DNA of 64,000 nucleotides from Carnobacterium gallinarum DSM 4847 (GCF_000744375.1 NZ_JQLU01000005.1:2465496-2529495), one strand, 5' to 3'. Shown: positions 16,847-25,416, counted from the stretch's first letter. Numbers and translations: made by a program. The notes: generated from the sequence alone by a model not told the origin.

Positions 16847-17863
16847 ATGAATAAAAAAACTGTTTCAATTAAAGAGATTGCGAAACTTAGCGGGGTTTCT
16901 GTAGCAACCGTTTCAAGAGTCATTAATAATAATGGTCGTTTTTCAGAAGAAACACGTAAAAAAGTTTTAAAAGTCATTAAAGAAACCAATTATGAGACAA
17001 ACAGTATTGCTAAAAGTTTGCGAATGAGAAAATCCAATACAATTGGGATTTTAGTTCCAGATATTAGCAACTCTTTTTTTGCCAATGTGGTTCAGGAAAT
17101 TGAAAGCATTTTATTTGAACAAGGTTATTCAACGATTATTTGTAATACGGATCGTAATGAGGAAAAAGAGCTGGCTTATCTGCGGATGTTAGAAGGCAAA
17201 ATGATTGATGGCTTAATTGTGATTTCTGGGGTAAAAGAGTTTGGTACGGCAACTATGAATAAGACTATTCCCTTAATTTGTATTGATCGTAAACCGCAAG
17301 ATACTCAGAATACGATTATCATTGAATCGAATCACTATCAGGGAGGATTTATTGCCACTGAAGAGTTAATTAAGCAAGGGTGTAAAAATATTGCCATTAT
17401 TATTCATCGTGATTTTCTGTCATCATCGAAGGAACGTTTGGCGGGTTACAAAGATGCTTTAAAGAAGAATAATCTTGCATTTAACCCTGATAATGTGATT
17501 CATATAAAGGCAACTGGCAACGTTTCGCGAACAGAAATTGCGAAACAAGCATTAGTTGAACGGTTTAAGCAAGGTGAATTTTTTGATGGAATCTTTGCTT
17601 TAAATGATCGTTTAGCAATTGGAGCTATTCATGCAGCGAAGGAGTATCAATTGAACATCCCAGTGGATCTTAAGATTGTGGGATTCGATAATGATCCTAT
17701 TTCTAAATATTGTAGTCCAACTTTATCCACTATTAAGCAGGATAATCGTGTGATTGCTCAACAAGCATGTACGTCGTTATTACTAGCAATTGACACGAAC
17801 TATGCTGAAATAGAAAAACATCAAGTCATTCCGGTGAGCTTGATTGTTCGAGAGTCAACTTAA
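16847..17863 (+). CDS. LacI-family transcriptional regulator
   Basis: The N-terminal SIKEIAKLSGVSVATVSRVIN is a textbook LacI helix-turn-helix and hinge. The rest is a periplasmic-binding-protein-like sensor (GILVPDISNSFFANVVQEIE, NDRLAIGAIHAAKE, VGFDNDPIS). The length of 338 is normal. Three near-identical operator-like sites flank it and precede the next gene, so it probably represses itself and the epimerase-rpiB genes. The inducer is unknown; a pentose, allose or related sugar is plausible. Confidence 0.9.
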   Translation: MNKKTVSIKEIAKLSGVSVATVSRVINNNGRFSEETRKKVLKVIKETNYETNSIAKSLRMRKSNTIGILVPDISNSFFANVVQEIESILFEQGYSTIICNTDRNEEKELAYLRMLEGKMIDGLIVISGVKEFGTATMNKTIPLICIDRKPQDTQNTIIIESNHYQGGFIATEELIKQGCKNIAIIIHRDFLSSSKERLAGYKDALKKNNLAFNPDNVIHIKATGNVSRTEIAKQALVERFKQGEFFDGIFALNDRLAIGAIHAAKEYQLNIPVDLKIVGFDNDPISKYCSPTLSTIKQDNRVIAQQACTSLLLAIDTNYAEIEKHQVIPVSLIVREST

Positions 17864-17896
17864 AGAAAAGAAAGGTTCTTTTCTTTTTAACAGTTG

Positions 17897-17913
17897 AGTA
17901 ATCGTTTACCTAA
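17897..17913. promoter_or_regulatory. LacI-family operator, copy 2
   Basis: AGTAATCGTTTACCTA, 34 nt after the lacI stop. Same core as copies 1 and 3. Confidence 0.6.
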
Positions 17914-17974
17914 TGGTGTTTAGCATTAAAAAAGTAGGAGGTAGATGTAAAAGAATTAATTTTTTAACAGATTT

Positions 17975-17993
17975 GAGAAAACGTTTACCCAAT
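17975..17993. promoter_or_regulatory. LacI-family operator, copy 3
   Basis: GAGAAAACGTTTACCCAAT, 78 bp downstream of copy 2 and 25 bp before the epimerase start. Paired spacing allows looping or cooperative binding. A CcpA cre site is a possible alternative reading. Confidence 0.55.
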
Positions 17994-18017
17994 ATCTAAT
18001 AAAATGGAGGAACTATT

Positions 18018-18671
18018 ATGAATAAATTAATTTGTCCGTCAATGATGTGTGCTGATTTTAGTCAATTAAAAGAGGAGGTCCAACAGTTAGATCAAGCGGG
18101 TACAGATATTTTCCATATTGATTTTATGGATGGTGTCTTTGTTCCTAATTTTGGGATGGGCTTACAAGATTTTGAATTGATTCGTAAATCCACTGAGAAG
18201 TTAGTCGATGTGCATTTGATGATTCAACATCCAGCGGAATATGTGGAAAGGTTTGCAGATATGGGAGCGGATATTATTTATTTTCATCCAGAAGCAGATC
18301 AACATCCTGCGCGAACGTTAGACAAGATACGTGCAAAAGACAAAAAGGCTGGGATTGCTATTAATCCTGGAACATCGATTGAAACAATTCAAGAGTTATT
18401 GCCATTAGTGGATTATTTAATGGTAATGACCGTAAATCCTGGTTTTGCTGGACAAAAATATTTAGGCTATGTCGATCAAAAAATTGAAAAATTAGCGACA
18501 TTAAAAAATCAGCATCATTATGAGATTATGGTGGATGGAGCAATTTCTTCAGAGCGTATTCGTAATTTAAGTCAAAAAGGTGTCACGGGATTCGTTTTGG
18601 GAACTTCGGCACTATTTGGTAAGGAACAAAGTTATCAAGAAATTATTACCCAATTAAAAGGAGGAAATTAA
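18018..18671 (+). CDS. Ribulose-phosphate 3-epimerase family protein (Rpe or allulose-6-phosphate 3-epimerase)
   Basis: This is a 217-residue TIM barrel. HIDFMDGVFVPNF, DVHLMI, FHPEAD, VMTVNPGFAGQKY and VDGAIS are the family motifs with the metal-binding His/Asp residues. FHPEAD and the spacing resemble AlsE (D-allulose-6-phosphate epimerase) as well as Rpe. Its place after a dedicated LacI regulator and before rpiB points to a sugar-specific copy rather than the housekeeping enzyme. GGAGG precedes the ATG. Confidence 0.85.
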   Translation: MNKLICPSMMCADFSQLKEEVQQLDQAGTDIFHIDFMDGVFVPNFGMGLQDFELIRKSTEKLVDVHLMIQHPAEYVERFADMGADIIYFHPEADQHPARTLDKIRAKDKKAGIAINPGTSIETIQELLPLVDYLMVMTVNPGFAGQKYLGYVDQKIEKLATLKNQHHYEIMVDGAISSERIRNLSQKGVTGFVLGTSALFGKEQSYQEIITQLKGGN

Positions 18672-18672
18672 G

Positions 18673-19116
18673 ATGAAACTAGCAATTGGCAGCGATCATG
18701 TAGGAATTGAGTTAAAACCAGCGATTATTGAATATGTGAAAGAATTAGGTCATAAGGTTGAGGATTTTGGACCCTATTCAGCAGAGCGCACAGATTATCC
18801 GATTTATGGTAAAAAAGTTGCAGAAGAAGTAGCCGCTGGGAATTTTGATGGTGGGATTTTGATTTGCGGAACAGGTGTTGGGATTTCGATTACAGCTAAC
18901 AAAGTTCAAGGAATCCGAGCGGTTGTTTGTAGTGAACCTTATTCAGCAAAATTATCCAAAGAACATAATAATACCAACATTGTTGCCTTTGGTTCGCGAG
19001 TTATTGGTAGTGAATTAGCTAAAATGATTGTCAAAGAATGGTTAGAGGCTGAATTTGAAGGTGGCCGTCACGAGAATCGAGTGAAGATGATTACTGATAT
19101 TGAAAAAATAAACTGA
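18673..19116 (+). CDS. rpiB: Ribose-5-phosphate isomerase B (or allose-6-phosphate isomerase)
   Basis: The 147-residue protein has all RpiB marks: GSDHVGIELK at the N-terminus, DYPIYGKKVAEEV, the catalytic-cysteine loop ICGTGVGISITANK (Cys ~70) and the HNNTNIVAFGSR motif. It starts one base after the epimerase stop with an AAAGGAGG site. With that epimerase it could carry ribose/allose-type phosphates into the pentose phosphate pathway. RpiB enzymes act on ribose-5-P and often on allose-6-P. Confidence 0.9.
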   Translation: MKLAIGSDHVGIELKPAIIEYVKELGHKVEDFGPYSAERTDYPIYGKKVAEEVAAGNFDGGILICGTGVGISITANKVQGIRAVVCSEPYSAKLSKEHNNTNIVAFGSRVIGSELAKMIVKEWLEAEFEGGRHENRVKMITDIEKIN

Positions 19117-19132
19117 AAGAAGGAGGAACATT

Positions 19133-19313
19133 CTGAGTTATGAAAAGGTAGCTCATTCAGGAAATCGTTACTCAAGTTGGTAGTGCAGCGACTATTGATT
19201 CATTGTATAACAAGAGTAAGATTTACCTTAAATGATTCTAAAATACTTAATAAAAATGAAATTGAAAAAATAGAAAGAGTCAAAGCAGAAGCCGTTAATT
19301 TAATGATTAAATA
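19133..19313 (+). pseudogene. Eroded PTS EIIB-domain gene fragment
   Basis: AAGGAGGA is followed by CTG instead of ATG, then SYEKVA, a frameshift, QEIVTQVGSAATIDSLYN, another shift, TLNDSKILNKNEIEKIERVKAEA, and a stop. Read across frames this resembles the N-terminus of glucoside-type PTS EIIBC proteins (YEKLAKEIIxxVGGxxNI...LTLKDESK). The cysteine region and the whole EIIC domain are gone. It suggests that the epimerase-rpiB operon once included its own transporter. Confidence 0.6.
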
Positions 19314-19396
19314 AAGGTGGAAAACCAAGAGGCTGAGATATAAATCTAGAACGTGAAACAAAATTAATTTTTAAGGTTGCTTCACGTTTAGTTACT

Positions 19397-19939
19397 TTAA
19401 TTTTCTTTAGTTTGCAATAATAGCTGCCAAAGTTTTTCAAATAATTCTAAATAGCCATCATTTTCCCAACGGTTGGCAAAATAAGGATTATGGAAGTAAA
19501 CAAAAGCTGTTAGGATTGCTTCACCAAAATTGATCCATCCGCTGATTTCTTCGGCTTTTTTTGCGAGATGGTGTAGATGCTGCGTCACTAAGTCAGAATT
19601 TTTTTCAATGTAATCTGTATAAAGTAGAAACATCCGTTTATCTGTTTTATAGAGAGCTTTTTTTGTCTGTGCTAATAACCAAAGCCACTCATGTAAAGCT
19701 TCGGTTTTAGTCAGCGAAGCTTCTGGTTTCCAAGCTAAAATAGGGTCAGAAGTTTCAGCAAGCCAATGTAGTGCTAATTTTTGAAATAAGTCTTCTTTAT
19801 TTTTATAATGCTTATACAGCGCTGCATGAGTGACACCTAAGCGTTTGGCAATATCATAAAGTGTTGTCTTTTCCATGCCTTTTTCATAAATAATCATTTC
19901 AGTCATAGTTAATATTTTTTCCTGTGTTAATTTTGCCAT
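19397..19939 (-). CDS. TetR-family transcriptional regulator
   Basis: This is a 180-residue protein with a TetR helix-turn-helix at the N-terminus (MTEMIIYEKGMEKTTLYDIAKRLGVTHAALYKHYKNKEDLF) and a helical ligand domain. It is divergent from the SDR gene at 20105 and shares an intergenic region full of AGTTAC/GTAACT repeats. It likely represses both genes. The ligand is unknown. Confidence 0.88.
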   Translation of the reverse strand: MAKLTQEKILTMTEMIIYEKGMEKTTLYDIAKRLGVTHAALYKHYKNKEDLFQKLALHWLAETSDPILAWKPEASLTKTEALHEWLWLLAQTKKALYKTDKRMFLLYTDYIEKNSDLVTQHLHHLAKKAEEISGWINFGEAILTAFVYFHNPYFANRWENDGYLELFEKLWQLLLQTKEN

Positions 19940-19992
19940 AAATGCACCTCAAATCCATTGTTTCTTCGTTTATTAGTATACACTAATTTTAT

Positions 19993-20072
19993 AAGGTTAC
20001 AAATTGTTGACAAAGTAACTAAAAAGCGTATAATCCAATCCAAGAAGTTACTTTTTTAAAAAATAGTAACTT
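19993..20072. promoter_or_regulatory. SDR promoter with TetR-type operator repeats
   Basis: TTGACA (20007-20012) and TATAAT (20029-20034), 16 bp apart, form a strong promoter toward the SDR gene. AGTTACT/AGTAACT arms recur around it: 20012-20020 on the -35/spacer side, and a clear inverted repeat at 20045-20072 (AAGTTACT, 12 bp, AGTAACTT). The repeats flanking and overlapping the promoter fit repression by the divergent TetR protein. Confidence 0.7.
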
Positions 20073-20104
20073 TTGTGAATTTGACTATAAAGGAGTAGAT
20101 AAAA

Positions 20105-20845
20105 ATGACCAAGCAAACAACAAAACGGGTAGCACTTATTATTGGTGGGACTGGTGGAATTGGTAAATCAGTTGTAGAAAAGCTAGCCAAAGAAGGGTTT
20201 GCCGTAGCAATTCATTATGCAAGCAATCAAGGAAAAGCTAATGATTTGGTAAAAGCAATTATAAATCAAGATGGTGAAGCAATTAGTGTTGGTGGTGATA
20301 GTAGTAATGAAGAAGCGATGAAAGAAGTCTTTCATTCTGTTGAGGAACATTTCGGTGGGATTGATGTTGTAGTAAATACGGCAGGAATTATGTTGTTAAG
20401 TCCGATTGCTTCTTTAGAGCTAACGGATTTAGATAAAATCTATCAAACCAATATTCGTGGTACCTTTATTGTTTCTAAATATGCCGCTCAAAACATTCGT
20501 TCAGGCGGTGCATTAATTAATTTTTCAACATCTGTAACTAAGACACAATTTCCAACTTATGGTGCTTATGTTGCAAGTAAGGCAGCGGTGGAATCTATGA
20601 CCTTAATTTTGGCTAGAGAATTACGAGGAAAAGATATTACCGTTAATGCCGTTGCTCCTGGTCCAACAGCAACCCCTCTATTTTTAGATGGAAAAACAGA
20701 AGAAGCCATCCAACAATTAGCACAGGCGACTCCCCTTGAACGTTTAGGACAACCAGAAGATAGTGCTGAAATAGTGGCATTTTTAGCAGGTCCAGCTCGT
20801 TGGATCAATGGACAAGTGCTTTTCACCAATGGTGGCTTAGCCTAA
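20105..20845 (+). CDS. Short-chain dehydrogenase/reductase (3-oxoacyl-ACP reductase-like)
   Basis: This is a 246-residue classical SDR. IIGGTGGIGKSV is the NAD(P)-binding glycine motif, NTAGIM the NAG-equivalent motif, YGAYVASKAAVE holds the catalytic Tyr-xxx-Lys, and VAPGPTATP the PG loop. The substrate cannot be read from sequence. TetR control and a strong inducible promoter suggest a response to a small, perhaps electrophilic, compound. Confidence 0.87.
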   Translation: MTKQTTKRVALIIGGTGGIGKSVVEKLAKEGFAVAIHYASNQGKANDLVKAIINQDGEAISVGGDSSNEEAMKEVFHSVEEHFGGIDVVVNTAGIMLLSPIASLELTDLDKIYQTNIRGTFIVSKYAAQNIRSGGALINFSTSVTKTQFPTYGAYVASKAAVESMTLILARELRGKDITVNAVAPGPTATPLFLDGKTEEAIQQLAQATPLERLGQPEDSAEIVAFLAGPARWINGQVLFTNGGLA

Positions 20846-20847
20846 AC

Positions 20848-20894
20848 AAAAACGGATGAATTCACTACACCATGTAATGAATTCATCCGTTTTG
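20848..20894. terminator. Bidirectional terminator between SDR and siderophore permease genes
   Basis: AAAACGGATGAATTCA and TGAATTCATCCGTTTT form a long perfect stem, with A-run and T-run ends that serve both converging genes. Confidence 0.85.
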
Positions 20895-20898
20895 ATCT

Positions 20899-21912
20899 TT
20901 AATTTTCTCCACGTGAAAGAATATATAGAAAGTAAGGAGCACCGATAATGGAAACTAGAATCCCTGCTGGCATTTCAGCTGGAGAGATGACCACACGACC
21001 TAAAGTATCCGCAACAATCAATAAAGAACTTCCTATTAAAGCTGATAAAGGCAATAAATAACGATGGCGACTACCTACTAATTGACGAGCCAAATGAGGT
21101 GCTAATAATCCAATAAACCCGATACCTCCACTAACTGAAACACTTACACCAGCAATTGCAACCGCAATACTTAATAGTATCACTCGTTCTTTTTCTAAAT
21201 TAACGCCTAGTCCAATAGTGGCTTCTTCACCTAAACTAAATAAATCTAATACTTTAGCTTTACGAAAGGCTAAAGGAACTAAGATAACTAACCAAAGTAA
21301 AAGAACCCAGACAAAGACCCAACTAGAACCCCAAATACTCCCCGCAAGCCAAGTTGTAATAAATTGATACTTAGTTGGTGATAATCTTAAAGTGAAAACA
21401 ATCATTAAAGCAGTAATCCCGGCAGCTACTGCAACCCCAGTTAGCACAAATCTAGTTGTTGTAATGCCCTCGCCTTTTTTATATGAAAGCAGATAAATAA
21501 GCAGAGTGGCTACTGCTGCACCAATAAAAGCAATGATAGGTAAAAGAAAAACGGAGCTACCTGAGGCAGAAGAGAAGTAAGTGACAAATAATAAAACAGC
21601 AATTCCAGCTCCAGCGTTAATTCCTAATATTCCTGTATCAGCTAAAGGATTTCTAGTGACACCTTGTAAAATACAGCCTGAAATAGCCAAGCCCGCACCA
21701 ACTAAAATAGCTAAACTAATTCTAGGCAAACGAAAATCATAAAGGATTAATTCTTGTTGTGAGGTTCCATTTCCAATTAAGGTTTGAAAAATTTCATTTG
21801 GCGATAACGTCATTAGCCCTGTATTCATGCTAATTAAAAAACATAGCCCGATAAAAATTAGTAATAGCCCAATCGTTAGCCAATAAGTTTTTTGCTTAAA
21901 TCGATTACTCAT
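20899..21912 (-). CDS. FecCD-family iron-siderophore ABC permease (second subunit)
   Basis: This is a 337-residue polytopic membrane protein. RLPRISLAILVGAGLAISGCILQGVTRNPLADTGILGINAGA and the C-terminal GFIGLLAPHLARQLVGSRHR are the conserved FecCD/BtuC segments that contact the ATPase. It follows the other permease with a 4-nt ATGA overlap, so the pair forms a heterodimeric channel for a ferric siderophore or catecholate. The exact substrate is unknown. Confidence 0.9.
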   Translation of the reverse strand: MSNRFKQKTYWLTIGLLLIFIGLCFLISMNTGLMTLSPNEIFQTLIGNGTSQQELILYDFRLPRISLAILVGAGLAISGCILQGVTRNPLADTGILGINAGAGIAVLLFVTYFSSASGSSVFLLPIIAFIGAAVATLLIYLLSYKKGEGITTTRFVLTGVAVAAGITALMIVFTLRLSPTKYQFITTWLAGSIWGSSWVFVWVLLLWLVILVPLAFRKAKVLDLFSLGEEATIGLGVNLEKERVILLSIAVAIAGVSVSVSGGIGFIGLLAPHLARQLVGSRHRYLLPLSALIGSSLLIVADTLGRVVISPAEMPAGILVSIIGAPYFLYILSRGEN

Positions 21913-22940
21913 ACAGAACGACCTCCATTTCTCGCTAAATAAAGAAAGAAGGGAATACCGATTAAAGAAATCAAGGCACCAAAAGGCGTTTCAAATGGAG
22001 GGTTAATCAGTCGTGCACCTAAATCAGCTAGCACCACTAATACTCCACCTAAGAGGGCAGAACAAGGAATCACTAAACGATAATCATTTCCTACCAAACT
22101 ACGCGTCATATGAGGGATAAGTAAGCCAACAAAACCAATAGGTCCAACAACTGATACAGAGGCACCTGCTAAAATTAAAACAATCCCCATTCCTAAAAAA
22201 CGAATCAAAGTGACATTTTGACCTAAACTAATGGCAACCTCTTCTCCAAGGTTTAATAAGGTGATGGATTTAGCTAAGAAAATAGCACCGATAAAGGCAA
22301 CAATCAACCAAGGTGTCATAATTTTTAGATTTTCCCATGTAGCGCTAGCTGTTCCACCAACATACCAAAAAGCCAAGTCTTGTCCAGTATTTTTATAGAG
22401 GGAAATAGCTTGGCTAAGGGAAGCTAATAAGGCACTAACAGCTGTTCCAGCTAAGATTAGCCGTAAAGGAGTGAAACCACCTCGACCAAGAGAGCCAATA
22501 CCATAAACTAACAAGGCACCTAACCCAGCACCTAAAAAAGCCAATAAAATTAAATAAAGATAAGGTAGTTTTGGGAAAAAAGCAAAAGAGATTGCCATCA
22601 TTAATGAAGCTCCGGCATTTAAGCCTAACAGACCAGAATCGGCTAATGGATTTTTGGTCATTCCCTGCATCATTGCTCCAGCTACAGCCAGACTTCCGCC
22701 AACAAGAGCTGCACCTATTACTCGTGGAATTCGGATGCTCCGAATAATTTGCTGACTAGTTTCTTCTTTTTGAAAATCAGTTAGGGCCTTAATGACAGTT
22801 TGAAAATCAATATTGGCTGCACCTAAAGAGATTGATAAGAGCATCACAAAAAGTAACAAGCACAGTCCAAATGATAAAATCCAAATAGAGCGAGTACGGT
22901 ATTTTTTTTGAATAGGTAGTAGTGTATTTTCTTGATTCAT
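21909..22940 (-). CDS. FecCD-family iron-siderophore ABC permease (first subunit)
   Basis: This is a 343-residue membrane protein with the same signatures as its partner: IRIPRVIGAALVGGSLAVAGAMMQGMTKNPLADSGLLGLNAGA and GFVGLLIPHMTRSLVG. The start is set at 22940 (MNQENTLL), because AAGGAG lies just upstream. The longer frame runs into the ATPase gene. First of two permeases transcribed after the ATPase. Confidence 0.9.
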   Translation of the reverse strand: MNQENTLLPIQKKYRTRSIWILSFGLCLLLFVMLLSISLGAANIDFQTVIKALTDFQKEETSQQIIRSIRIPRVIGAALVGGSLAVAGAMMQGMTKNPLADSGLLGLNAGASLMMAISFAFFPKLPYLYLILLAFLGAGLGALLVYGIGSLGRGGFTPLRLILAGTAVSALLASLSQAISLYKNTGQDLAFWYVGGTASATWENLKIMTPWLIVAFIGAIFLAKSITLLNLGEEVAISLGQNVTLIRFLGMGIVLILAGASVSVVGPIGFVGLLIPHMTRSLVGNDYRLVIPCSALLGGVLVVLADLGARLINPPFETPFGALISLIGIPFFLYLARNGGRSV

Positions 22941-22951
22941 AGAAAAGCTCC

Positions 22952-23749
22952 TTATATCGTTGTTTCGGTGCTTAATTCGTAGGTAAGGCAAATCGGATTG
23001 CCATTTTGTGGAGAGGGAATTAAGGTTGCTTCAATATCAAAAATCGTTTTTAAATTAGCAACAGTCATCACTTCTTTTGGTGTACCAGCAGTGACTAAAG
23101 CGCCGTCTTTCATGGCAATCATATGATGGGCAAAGCGAGAAGCGTGGTTTAAATCATGAATCGCCATAATAATCGTGCGTTCTTCATCTTGATTTAACTT
23201 TTCCAATAATAATAAAATATCCAATTGATGGGCCATATCTAAATAAGTAGTAGGTTCATCTAAAATTAGAATGTTTGTATCTTGGGCTAATGCCATTGCA
23301 ATCCAAACACGTTGTCGTTGTCCACCAGAAAGAGCATCCACATTTTGGTTTTTGATTGAGCTTAAGCCAGTCATCTCAATTGCCCAATGAATTTTTTCAT
23401 GATCTAAAGTGGAAAGCGTACCAAATCCCTTTTGATAGGGAAAACGTCCATAGGAAACGAGTTCAAAAACCGTTAGTCCTTCAGGAACTTCCATTGATTG
23501 AGGGAGAATCGCCATTTTTTTGGCTAATGCTTTTGTTTTATAGTGTTGAATTTTTTGACCATCCAGATAAATGGATCCACTTTGTGTTTTTAGTAATCTA
23601 GAAATTGATTTTAATAATGTGGATTTCCCACATCCATTTGGTCCGATTAAGGTGGTTATTTTTTTTTCGGGAATTTCTAAAGTTAAATCGTGAATAATTG
23701 GTTTGTTTCCATAACTGGCGATTAGATGTTCAGTTGTAATGGCAGTCAT
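22952..23749 (-). CDS. Iron-siderophore ABC transporter ATPase (FecE/FhuC-like)
   Basis: This is a 265-residue ABC ATPase. Walker A is GPNGCGKST (~36-44), the signature LSGGQRQR (~141) and Walker B ILILDEPTTYLDMAHQ, with the H-loop in MAIHDLNH. Wording such as YGRFPYQ matches the FhuC/FecE group. It is the first gene of the minus-strand operon and lies next to a Fur-box-like site. It energises uptake through the two permeases. Confidence 0.92.
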   Translation of the reverse strand: MTAITTEHLIASYGNKPIIHDLTLEIPEKKITTLIGPNGCGKSTLLKSISRLLKTQSGSIYLDGQKIQHYKTKALAKKMAILPQSMEVPEGLTVFELVSYGRFPYQKGFGTLSTLDHEKIHWAIEMTGLSSIKNQNVDALSGGQRQRVWIAMALAQDTNILILDEPTTYLDMAHQLDILLLLEKLNQDEERTIIMAIHDLNHASRFAHHMIAMKDGALVTAGTPKEVMTVANLKTIFDIEATLIPSPQNGNPICLTYELSTETTI

Positions 23750-23768
23750 AAAAGGATTCCTTCTTCCT

Positions 23769-23790
23769 AGTGATAATGGTTCTCACTGTT
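23769..23790. promoter_or_regulatory. Fur-box-like operator for the transporter operon
   Basis: AGTGATAATGGTTCTCACTG resembles the GATAATGATTATC Fur consensus with imperfect symmetry, 20 nt before the ATPase start. Iron repression is the expected effect. Confidence 0.6.
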
Positions 23791-23874
23791 ATATCTCTTA
23801 AATTATAGTAGAGTGAAAAGTAAATAGCAACTGAAATTTAAAGATGTAGACAGGATAGCTGAACATAAAAAATA

Positions 23875-23918
23875 TTGACATAGTCAATTAAATAGCTGAC
23901 AATGAGAATGCTTATCAG
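23875..23918 (+). promoter_or_regulatory. Promoter and Fur-box-like operator of the binding-protein gene
   Basis: TTGACA (23875) and GACAAT (23898) are 17 bp apart. A Fur-like dyad, TGACAATGAGAATGCTTATCA, spans 23897-23917 and covers the -10. Confidence 0.65.
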
Positions 23919-23940
23919 TTAGAAATAAGGAGGAAATTTA

Positions 23941-24912
23941 ATGAAGAAAAATAAAATAGTGATTTGGACAGCTCTAATACTAATGTTAGTTTTAGCTGGG
24001 TGTCGAAATACAGAAAATCAAAAGGCCGGCTCAAGTAGTGAGACAACGAGTGCTGTAGCAGAACCAAGGGAATTAAAGGATTTTTTAGGAAATCAAGTTA
24101 GTGTTCCGGCAACACCAAAGCGTGTGATTGGCTCGTATTTAGAAGATTATCTGGTTGCATTGGGTGTTACGCCAGTTGCTCAATGGTCGGTAAATGACGG
24201 AAAATCCATTCAAAATTATTTGGAAGGTTCACTAAAAAATGTTCCAACAATTGCCCATGATTTACCTTTTGAAGCTGTAACTAGCTTTAAGCCAGACTTG
24301 TTATTAATTTCCTCATCAGGAACAGTTGAAGGTGGCAAATACGATCAATATGCGAAAATTGCGCCAACTTATGTTGTGGAAAATGGTGAAACGGTAAATT
24401 GGCGGGATCAATTAATCGAAGTTGGGAACGTTTTGAATAAAAAAGCAGATGCTGAAAAAGTTTTAAAAGAATATGATGAAAAAACGAAAACAGCTAAAGC
24501 GGATATCAAAAAAGCTACAGCAGGTGAATCTGCAGCTGTTATTTGGGTAGTAAACAATGCCGCATTTATGGTAAGTGAAAAAACTTCAAGTGGAGCGGTT
24601 TTATATGGTGAATTAGGTTTGAAAGTTCCTAATCTAGTTAAAGAAATTTCAGAGAAGGCAACGGCAAATTGGTCAGCTGTTTCTTTAGAAAAATTAGCCG
24701 AGTTAGATGCGGATAACATTTTCTTAGTCAATAGTGATCGTGCCAATGGTGCAGCAATGTTAGAGGATGCTATTTGGAAAAATATTCCAGCTGTAAAAAA
24801 TGGACGGGTGTATGAATTTGGTCCTGAGACAAGTTGGTTATATACAGGTCCAATTGCCAATGGTCAAATTATTGATGATGTCTTAGCAAGTTTAGTGAAG
24901 AAAGATAGATAA
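23941..24912 (+). CDS. Iron-siderophore substrate-binding lipoprotein (FecB/FhuD-like)
   Basis: This is a 323-residue lipoprotein. The signal peptide MKKNKIVIWTALILMLVL ends in the lipobox LAGC. The mature part has PKRVIGSYLEDYLVALGVTPVAQ and a PDLLLISS core typical of type III binding proteins. It is anchored outside the membrane and delivers the ferric chelate to the divergent permease/ATPase operon. AAGGAGG precedes the start. Confidence 0.9.
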   Translation: MKKNKIVIWTALILMLVLAGCRNTENQKAGSSSETTSAVAEPRELKDFLGNQVSVPATPKRVIGSYLEDYLVALGVTPVAQWSVNDGKSIQNYLEGSLKNVPTIAHDLPFEAVTSFKPDLLLISSSGTVEGGKYDQYAKIAPTYVVENGETVNWRDQLIEVGNVLNKKADAEKVLKEYDEKTKTAKADIKKATAGESAAVIWVVNNAAFMVSEKTSSGAVLYGELGLKVPNLVKEISEKATANWSAVSLEKLAELDADNIFLVNSDRANGAAMLEDAIWKNIPAVKNGRVYEFGPETSWLYTGPIANGQIIDDVLASLVKKDR

Positions 24913-24921
24913 AATAGAAAC

Positions 24922-24973
24922 GATTCTGAGAGTTGAAAATACGAAGCCATTCGTATTTTCAACTCTCAGAATC
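24922..24973. repeat. Perfect 24-bp inverted repeat (very long hairpin)
   Basis: Arms at 24922-24945 and 24950-24973 are perfectly complementary around a GCCA loop, 10 nt after the binding-protein stop. The expected T-run is missing, so it is not a standard terminator. It may be a termination or mRNA-stabilising hairpin, or a dispersed repeat. Confidence 0.9.
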
Positions 24974-25087
24974 ATATTTAGGATACAAAGAGGAGAGTCT
25001 CTCAAATACATCAGGACAAAAAAGACGTCAACGCAAGGCACACATATAGAACTAAATAAGAGAAAAAACGAATTTTATTTAATCTTG

Positions 25088-25096
25088 TGATATAAT
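25088..25096 (+). promoter_or_regulatory. Extended -10 promoter of the LXG effector locus
   Basis: TGATATAAT with no good -35, about 50 nt before the first gene and its AGGAGG site. Confidence 0.45.
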
Positions 25097-25146
25097 TAAT
25101 TATAAGGAATTACAAATTTTTTAATTTTTACAGGAGGATTTAAAAA

Positions 25147-25416
25147 ATGACCGAGATTAAACATGATTCACAAAAAGCGCTTGCTTTTTCTAGTGGATTG
25201 GTTCTGCCTTCAATGGCACCCTATTCAGTTGGGAATACATCCATTTCCGCTTCTGATGGAAGTGCAGTGAAAGACAGCCAAAGTGTTCTTACACAATTAA
25301 CGAATCTCACGGAAAAATTTGAAACTAGTACTCAAACTGATGGGAAAAATATTCTAGCAATGAGTGATTCTTATGAGAAAACCGATGCAGAAATAAAGCA
25401 GGTATTTTCTAAATGA
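25147..25416 (+). CDS. Small type VII secretion partner, WXG100-like (TIGR04197/DUF3130 type, LapA1-like)
   Basis: This is an 89-residue helical protein: SSGLVLPSMAPYSVGNTSISASDGSAVKDSQSVLTQL, then a helix ending SYEKTDAEIKQVFSK. The S-x-SDGS turn and the SYxxTDxEI tail fit the small SACOL2603/TIGR04197 family found upstream of LXG toxins. In Streptococcus such proteins (LapA1) bind the LXG domain and carry the export signal. AGGAGG precedes the start. It overlaps the next gene by 4 nt. Confidence 0.72.
   Translation: MTEIKHDSQKALAFSSGLVLPSMAPYSVGNTSISASDGSAVKDSQSVLTQLTNLTEKFETSTQTDGKNILAMSDSYEKTDAEIKQVFSK

Noticed and set aside
19321-19392. Hairpin AACGTGAA/TTCACGTT as a terminator for the tetR-type gene
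   Set aside because: The arms are short for the 22-nt loop and no T-run follows in either direction.
24922-24973. Ordinary rho-independent terminator
   Set aside because: The stem is unusually long and no U-tract follows, so it is listed as a hairpin repeat instead.
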